A model generated the notes under the pieces. The model did no database searches. It was not told the DNA's origin and saw nothing but the letters and a program-made list of their open reading frames with translations. From Aggregatilinea lenta (GTDB lineage Bacteria; Chloroflexota; Anaerolineae; Aggregatilineales; Aggregatilineaceae): a DNA stretch of 64,000 bases. Every line of letters begins with the position of its first letter. Within the stretch, counting starts at the first letter, position 1. Of this stretch, positions 60,270 to 64,000 are shown one piece after another. The stretch is from positions 971,504-1,035,503 of the forward strand of contig NZ_BFCB01000002.1 in the NCBI RefSeq assembly GCF_003569045.1, in the 5' to 3' direction. The position numbers and the translations under genes are program-made.

Positions 60270-60275
60270 TATAAT
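60270..60275 (+). promoter_or_regulatory. -10 box of the FAD oxidoreductase gene
   Basis: TATAAT, 22 bp before ATG 60298, overlapping the short leader. Confidence 0.45.
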
Positions 60276-60297
60276 GAAAGATGAGGAGGCGACACCG

Positions 60298-61299
60298 ATG
60301 ACGGAGAGCAAACAAGCGGACGTGTTCATCGTGGGAGCGGGCATCGCGGGGCTGATGGCTGCTCGTGAGCTGGCGCGGCGGGGCGCGCAGGTACTCGTCG
60401 TCGAGCAGGACGAGGCCGTGGGCGGACGCTTGGCGACGCGCCACCTTGGGCCAGGGCGGGCCGATTCGGGCGCGCAGTTCTTCACCGCCCGCGAAGCGGA
60501 ATTTCAGGCCTGGGTGGATCGCTGGCTGGACGCGGGTCTCGTCTACGAGTGGTCGCGCGGCTGGAGCGATGGCAGCCTGGGCACGACGCCCGCCACCGGC
60601 CACCCCCGCTACGCGGTGCGCGGCGGCATGCAGGCGCTCGCGACGCATCTGGCGGCGGGACTGCCCGTGCAGACAGGCACGCGGATCGTGTCCATCGTGC
60701 CTGACGGGGCGGGCTGGCTGGCGCGCGACGCCGGGGGCAGCGCCTATCACGCCCCGGCTCTGATTCTGACCCCGCCCGTGCCGGTTGCGTTGGGCCTGCT
60801 CGACCCCGACGCAGCGGCCCTCGCGCCGAGCGATCACGCGATTCTGACGCACATCGACTATACGCCGTGCCTGTCGGGCCTGTTCTGGATGAACGGCGAC
60901 ATGCGCCTGCCGGAGCCGGGCGCGGTCCAGCGCCCCAACGCGACGATCACCTGGATCGCGGACAACCGGCGTAAAGGCATCTCGCCGGACGCCACGCTGG
61001 TCACCATCCACGCCGGGCCGGACTACAGCCGCCAGTACTGGGACCGGTCCGATACCGAGGCGCTCAACGCGTTGGCGTCGGCGCTCCAGTTGTTCAAAGA
61101 CTACCGGACCGAGATCGTGCAGTCCCGCCTGGACCGCTGGCGCTATGCGACACCCATCGGCATCTACCGCGAGCGCTGCCTGAAGGCGAGCGATCTGCCG
61201 CCGCTGATCTTCGCCGGGGATGCGTTTGGCGGCCCGCGCGTCGAAGGCGCGGCGCTGTCCGGGCTGGCGGCGGCAGAGCACGCCGCGTCGCGCGCCTAG
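60298..61299 (+). CDS. Renalase-like FAD-dependent oxidoreductase
   Basis: 333 residues. The dinucleotide-binding GAGIAG is at 13-18, followed by VVEQDEAVGGRLATR, the flavin-binding GGR motif. The C-terminal APLI-like segment is PPLIFAGDAFGGPRVEGAALSGLAAAEH, with the GD motif that binds the FAD ribityl chain. The family includes renalase, which oxidises NAD(P)H isomers, and amine oxidases; the substrate here is unknown. AGGAGG lies 9 bp before ATG 60298. Confidence 0.88.
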   Translation: MTESKQADVFIVGAGIAGLMAARELARRGAQVLVVEQDEAVGGRLATRHLGPGRADSGAQFFTAREAEFQAWVDRWLDAGLVYEWSRGWSDGSLGTTPATGHPRYAVRGGMQALATHLAAGLPVQTGTRIVSIVPDGAGWLARDAGGSAYHAPALILTPPVPVALGLLDPDAAALAPSDHAILTHIDYTPCLSGLFWMNGDMRLPEPGAVQRPNATITWIADNRRKGISPDATLVTIHAGPDYSRQYWDRSDTEALNALASALQLFKDYRTEIVQSRLDRWRYATPIGIYRERCLKASDLPPLIFAGDAFGGPRVEGAALSGLAAAEHAASRA

Positions 61300-61788
61300 T
61301 ACATCGGAGCGTAAACATGTCTCTGGTTACGTAGGGGTAGAAGCGCGCCCTCTCCGGCTTTGCTCACAACGGGCGGGGAGAGCTTTCGCTCTTACAAAAC
61401 CTGCCGAGGGCTTGCTTTTCTCCCCTCTCCAGCCTGGACTGGAGAGGGGCCGGGGGTGAGGTCGCGGTTGCTTTTCGCCCTCGGCGGGGGCAAAACCTCC
61501 GCATCACTTAGGCCAAGCTGTACCAGTACGGCGATGCAGAAGTAAGCCGGTGGTTTTTCGTAGGCGCGATACTCCAGTTTTCCCCTCAAAGAACCTTAAC
61601 TTAAGGCGTATGGCATCTCGCCCCCTCTCCAATCGGATTGGAGAGGGGGAAACGAGCGTCAGCGAGTGGGGGGTGAGGTTTTTCCTTTCCGCGATCCTGT
61701 TCGCTCAAAAAGCTCATAACAGCTTCTAAACGCAGCAGGAGCCTCTCAAAAGACCGGCCCCTGCCTCACTTCTGCACCCCGCCCTGCG
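61300..61788. repeat. Repeat block: degraded PU-A, two PU-B hairpins and a reverse PU-C
   Basis: A degraded PU-A (about 61331-61350), a PU-B hairpin (61420-61468), a second PU-B hairpin with an extended tail (61621-61682) and a reverse PU-C (about 61700-61730, AAAAAGCTCATAACAGCTTC). The last 60 bp before the HTH gene stop hold no clear terminator. Confidence 0.7.
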
Positions 61789-62049
61789 TCACTTGGTCGG
61801 CGCTGCCTGGTTGCCGCCCAGGTCCCACTTGCCCCCCACCACCTCGATGCGGCGGCGTCCGTCCAGGCGAATGCGATCCTCGCGCTCCAGCATAAACAGA
61901 TGATACTTGACCGTCGAGACGCTCAAATAGCAGCCCTCCGCAATCTCGGTGATCGCGGGGGCCAGCCCGTCATGCTCGCGTTTGTATCGAACGATGTACT
62001 CAAAAATCCGATCGCGCGAAGAAGTTCCCTTCTTCTGCTTCTTTTTCAT
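61789..62049 (-). CDS. LexA-like helix-turn-helix DNA-binding protein without protease domain
   Basis: 86 residues. The sequence KGTSSRDRIFEYIVRYKREHDGLAPAITEIAEGCYLSVSTVKYHLFMLEREDRI matches the N-terminal winged helix-turn-helix of LexA (recognition helix at about 40-52), ending in a short basic segment. The LexA cleavage site and Ser/Lys protease dyad are absent, so it cannot self-cleave like LexA. Its promoter carries a GAAC-N4-GTTC operator, suggesting autoregulation. GGGAGAG lies upstream of ATG 62049; a GTG at 62169 is an alternative. Confidence 0.75.
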   Translation of the reverse strand: MKKKQKKGTSSRDRIFEYIVRYKREHDGLAPAITEIAEGCYLSVSTVKYHLFMLEREDRIRLDGRRRIEVVGGKWDLGGNQAAPTK

Positions 62050-62196
62050 TACGTCTCTCCCGCCAGCGTTCCAACCGCGCCCCACAGGGTTCGCCAGCAC
62101 ACCGCTCGCCCTTGGCTCACCGGGAAGCAGACGCAGTCCCACCTCGTGGGTTGTTCCATTGCCGCGCACCCCATCCCATCATCCCAACTGAATTTA

Positions 62197-62247
62197 GAAC
62201 GTTAGTTCTGTACGGTCAGTATATATGACCTCAGTACGCCGTGTCAA
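62197..62247 (-). promoter_or_regulatory. Promoter and LexA/DinR-type operator of the LexA-like HTH gene
   Basis: On the minus strand TTGACA (62247-62242), an 18-bp spacer, TATACT (62223-62218), then the operator GAAC-GTTA-GTTC (62197-62208) just past the -10. It fits the DinR/LexA consensus GAAC-N4-GTTC exactly. The -35/-10 pair and spacing are the same as at 4194-4223. Confidence 0.7.
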
Positions 62248-62399
62248 CCACAGCCTGCCCCGCCAAGCACGGATTGCACATACGCCACAACGGCCTTCGC
62301 CGCGTTTACGTTGTTCCGCGTAGAGGTCAAAGTTATGAAATTTAGCGAAAGACAGCGCTGGACAGTGCTCCGGCGCTTTGCCTTTCGCCGCGTCTGGCC

Positions 62400-62405
62400 T
62401 ATAAT
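62400..62405 (+). promoter_or_regulatory. -10 box TATAAT
   Basis: TATAAT, 29 bp before ATG 62434. Confidence 0.5.
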
Positions 62406-62433
62406 AAACCACAGAAGAAACGAGGAACAGTTA

Positions 62434-63240
62434 ATGCCAGAGCGCAGCCGCAACGATACCCCAACGGATCCGGCCCCTTACCGTGACATTTCGGCAGCAG
62501 AGCTGATCCGAATCACGCGTGCCTTCACGCGGCGTGTCACCAACCAGGATCGCCAGCGGCTGGCACGGGACCTGCGCGAATCGGGCCACATGCGGAGCGT
62601 TGCGAGCGATGCGCCGATCGATCTGCGGCAGTTCTTCGCGGGCGAGATCGACCTGGACGACGACCTCTCGCAGCGCTACGTCAACGCGGTGCTGCTGTCC
62701 CACATCCGCCTGCTGCAAGCGCCCGGCGACCCACCCCGCTGCCGCGCCGCAGCCACCTTCAACAGCCAGGACGATTCCGTGTCGATGAACGTCGACGCGT
62801 TCCACGACGCCGCAGGCGACATCCACATGAACTTCACCTTCACACTGCTCAGTACCCTGTCGCAGCGTTTCTCGCTGAACGGCGTGCCCCCGGTCGACGC
62901 GCGCCGCTGGCTGGAGCTGATGCGCCGCGACAGCGGCATCACCTTCCTGTGGACGCACGCGCGCTGGGAAAAACCCTACTTCATCTTCGTCGTGCGCGAG
63001 CACTTCGCCCGCTTCTACGCCTTTTCACCCCAGGGCTACGAAGCGTCCGTGCGTCTCACGCCGGACATGGTCACCCAGCTCTGCACCTGGCTCGAAAAGG
63101 TCTGGCTCAGCCAGGCCGACGAGCCTGCGCAGTTGGAATCGTCCGCGCTGAACATGCCGCACGCGGGCGAGCACCGGTCCGCGCCCGGCAACCATTCCTC
63201 CGCCAGCGCCGGTGATTCACAGCCGACCCTGGACTGGTAA
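62434..63240 (+). CDS. Protein of unknown function
   Basis: 268 residues, soluble and charged, with no signal peptide. A helical N-terminus (AAELIRITRAFTRRVTNQDRQRLARDLRES) is followed by a mixed region with FAGEIDLDDDLSQRYVNAVLLSHIRLLQAPGD, an aromatic-rich core (GITFLWTHARWEKPYFIFVVREHFARFYAFSPQGYE) and a disordered Ser-rich tail. I recognise no family. GAGGAAC precedes the ATG. It is divergent from the LexA-like HTH gene and might be under the same control. Confidence 0.65.
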   Translation: MPERSRNDTPTDPAPYRDISAAELIRITRAFTRRVTNQDRQRLARDLRESGHMRSVASDAPIDLRQFFAGEIDLDDDLSQRYVNAVLLSHIRLLQAPGDPPRCRAAATFNSQDDSVSMNVDAFHDAAGDIHMNFTFTLLSTLSQRFSLNGVPPVDARRWLELMRRDSGITFLWTHARWEKPYFIFVVREHFARFYAFSPQGYEASVRLTPDMVTQLCTWLEKVWLSQADEPAQLESSALNMPHAGEHRSAPGNHSSASAGDSQPTLDW

Positions 63241-63577
63241 TCCCACCACGCCGTTTGTGCAAAACCACACGCCCCGGCAGCGGTTTATTGTCGCCAACTT
63301 CTCAGCTCTCGGATAGAATACAGGTCGCAGGCTTAGGAGCGTGTATGGCAAGCAGCTTTACGTGCCTTCTCGTGACTCACGGCAAGCACCTTCCGCTGGC
63401 CCGCTCCCCTTCTCCCTGACGGAGAAGGGGCCGGGGATGAGGGTTTCCGTACACACTCTAAAGGGGGCGCACGTGCTCCTTGCACGCAGTGCTGCCGACC
63501 GCTCGACTTTTCGAAGTCTCCGCTTCGACAGCTACCGCCACATTTATCGCACGTGGTGACACACAAGGACTCGATTA
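63241..63577. repeat. Intergenic region with a PU-B-like hairpin and long leader
   Basis: TAGAAT (63314-63319) is a possible -10 box. A PU-C-like start (GCGTGTATGGCAAGCAGC, about 63339) runs into a PU-B-like hairpin (63402-63450, CCCCTTCTCC/GGAGAAGGGG). If TAGAAT is the promoter, the PLP-enzyme gene has a 250-bp leader. Confidence 0.5.
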
Positions 63578-64000
63578 ATGGACCTGTTTGAGAAAGCCCG
63601 AACATTCACTCGCGCCAAAGAAGCGATCGAGATGGGGGTCTACCCCTACTTCCAACCGCTCAGCGACTCTGAAGGGACGATAGCGACCTTCAAGGGACAC
63701 GAGGTGGTGATGATTGGCTCGAACAACTATTTGGGCCTCACCACCCATCCGAAGGTGCGGCAGGCCGCCATCGACGCCATCGAAAAGTTCGGGACGAGCT
63801 GCACCGGCAGCCGCTTCCTGAACGGCACCCTGGAATTTCACCTGGAGCTGGACCGGCGGCTGGCGAAATTCGTGAACAAAGAAGCCGCGCTCGTCTTTTC
63901 GACCGGCTACCAGACCAACGTCGGCACGATCTCGGCCCTGGTGCAAAAGGGCGACTTCGTGATCATCGACAAGGACGATCACGCCAGCATCGTGGACGGC
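63578..64000 (+). CDS. AONS-family PLP-dependent acyltransferase/aminotransferase (5' part)
   Basis: The first 141 residues run off the right end of the window. The sequence has the AONS/serine-palmitoyltransferase/KBL start: FKGHEVVMIGSNNYLGL, HPKVRQAAIDAIEKFGTSCTGSRFLNGT, HLELDRRLAKFVNKEAALVFSTGYQTN and the IDKDDHASIVDG segment. These enzymes join an amino acid to an acyl-CoA; the lysine that binds PLP is outside the window, so the exact product (serine palmitoyltransferase, KBL or AONS) is open. AAGGAC lies before ATG 63578. Confidence 0.85.
   Translation, partial: MDLFEKARTFTRAKEAIEMGVYPYFQPLSDSEGTIATFKGHEVVMIGSNNYLGLTTHPKVRQAAIDAIEKFGTSCTGSRFLNGTLEFHLELDRRLAKFVNKEAALVFSTGYQTNVGTISALVQKGDFVIIDKDDHASIVDG

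Larger units (their letters stand above)
62050..62433. other. Divergent promoter region of the HTH gene and the 62-kb unknown gene
   Basis: Besides the LexA-type promoter (62197-62247), it contains a plus-strand TATAAT (62400-62405) 29 bp before the next gene. The leader of the HTH gene is about 160 bp; it encodes no convincing upstream peptide. No PU repeat is present. Confidence 0.5.

Overview
The window looks like a chromosomal segment of a GC-rich (about 65% by eye) bacterium, most likely Chloroflexota (Anaerolineae-like). The basis is the mix of gene types: a Ser/Thr kinase with a long Thr/Pro-rich stalk and SH3b domain, LysM-anchored secreted proteins, TIR proteins with WD40 or HEAT repeats, lysoplasmalogenase-like and purine-nucleoside-permease-like proteins. 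Intergenic palindromic repeats are abundant. This is inference; there is no rRNA or tRNA in the window to fix the taxon.

Layout. 1-9.99 kb: small membrane protein, pentapeptide-repeat protein, heme O synthase (ctaB), CNNM/CorC-type transporter, an AT-rich TPR membrane protein that looks foreign, a GT-C glycosyltransferase and a divergent Na/Pi-cotransporter-like protein. 10-15 kb: alpha/beta hydrolase, two tandem paralogous secreted proteins, a UDP-sugar epimerase, a YhhN/lysoplasmalogenase-like protein and a GNAT. 15-33 kb: large Ser/Thr kinase, disordered acidic protein, GAF protein, LysM glycosidase, aminoglycoside adenylyltransferase-like protein, metallophosphoesterase, phosphoglucomutase/phosphomannomutase, XRE regulator with divergent GNAT, two paralogous secreted triple-repeat proteins, GDP-fucose synthase.

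33-49.7 kb holds the most interesting structure. Ten HK97-type tailed-phage-like genes lie on the minus strand in canonical order (small terminase, large terminase, portal, fused prohead protease-capsid, head-tail connector, tail completion, tail protein, tail-tip protein, two small proteins). They are interrupted by seven ordinary-looking genes (cytochrome c, TIR-HEAT, LysM, lipoprotein, two FHA proteins, a hydrolase) and by repeat elements. I see no integrase, tape-measure gene, tail-tube gene or attachment site. It could be a decayed prophage, or a domesticated gene-transfer-agent-like system. A LexA/DinR-type operator (GAAC-N4-GTTC) occurs in the promoter of a LexA-like HTH gene at 62 kb, as a perfect copy in a promoter at 4.2 kb, and as a one-mismatch copy between the promoter boxes of the capsid gene. 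This suggests damage-type control of the phage-like genes.

49.7-64 kb: TIR-WD40 protein, membrane protein with an Asp-box tail, two DMT exporters, tandem-GNAT protein, general-stress (17M-type) protein, purine nucleoside permease, second TIR-HEAT protein, renalase-like FAD oxidoreductase, LexA-like HTH protein, an unknown protein and the start of an AONS-family PLP enzyme.

Intergenic DNA is dominated by at least three repeat families. PU-A is a short palindrome GTAGGGGC...GCCCCTAC with several different but always self-complementary centres. PU-B is a longer hairpin (CCCCTCTCC...GGAGAGGGG followed by CCGGGGGTGAGGTCGCG). PU-C contains GTTATGCACTTTTTGAG. PU-A and PU-B are often joined into one element of about 130 bp. 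Many genes have a near-perfect TATAAT -10 box 20-75 bp upstream of the start with no obvious -35.
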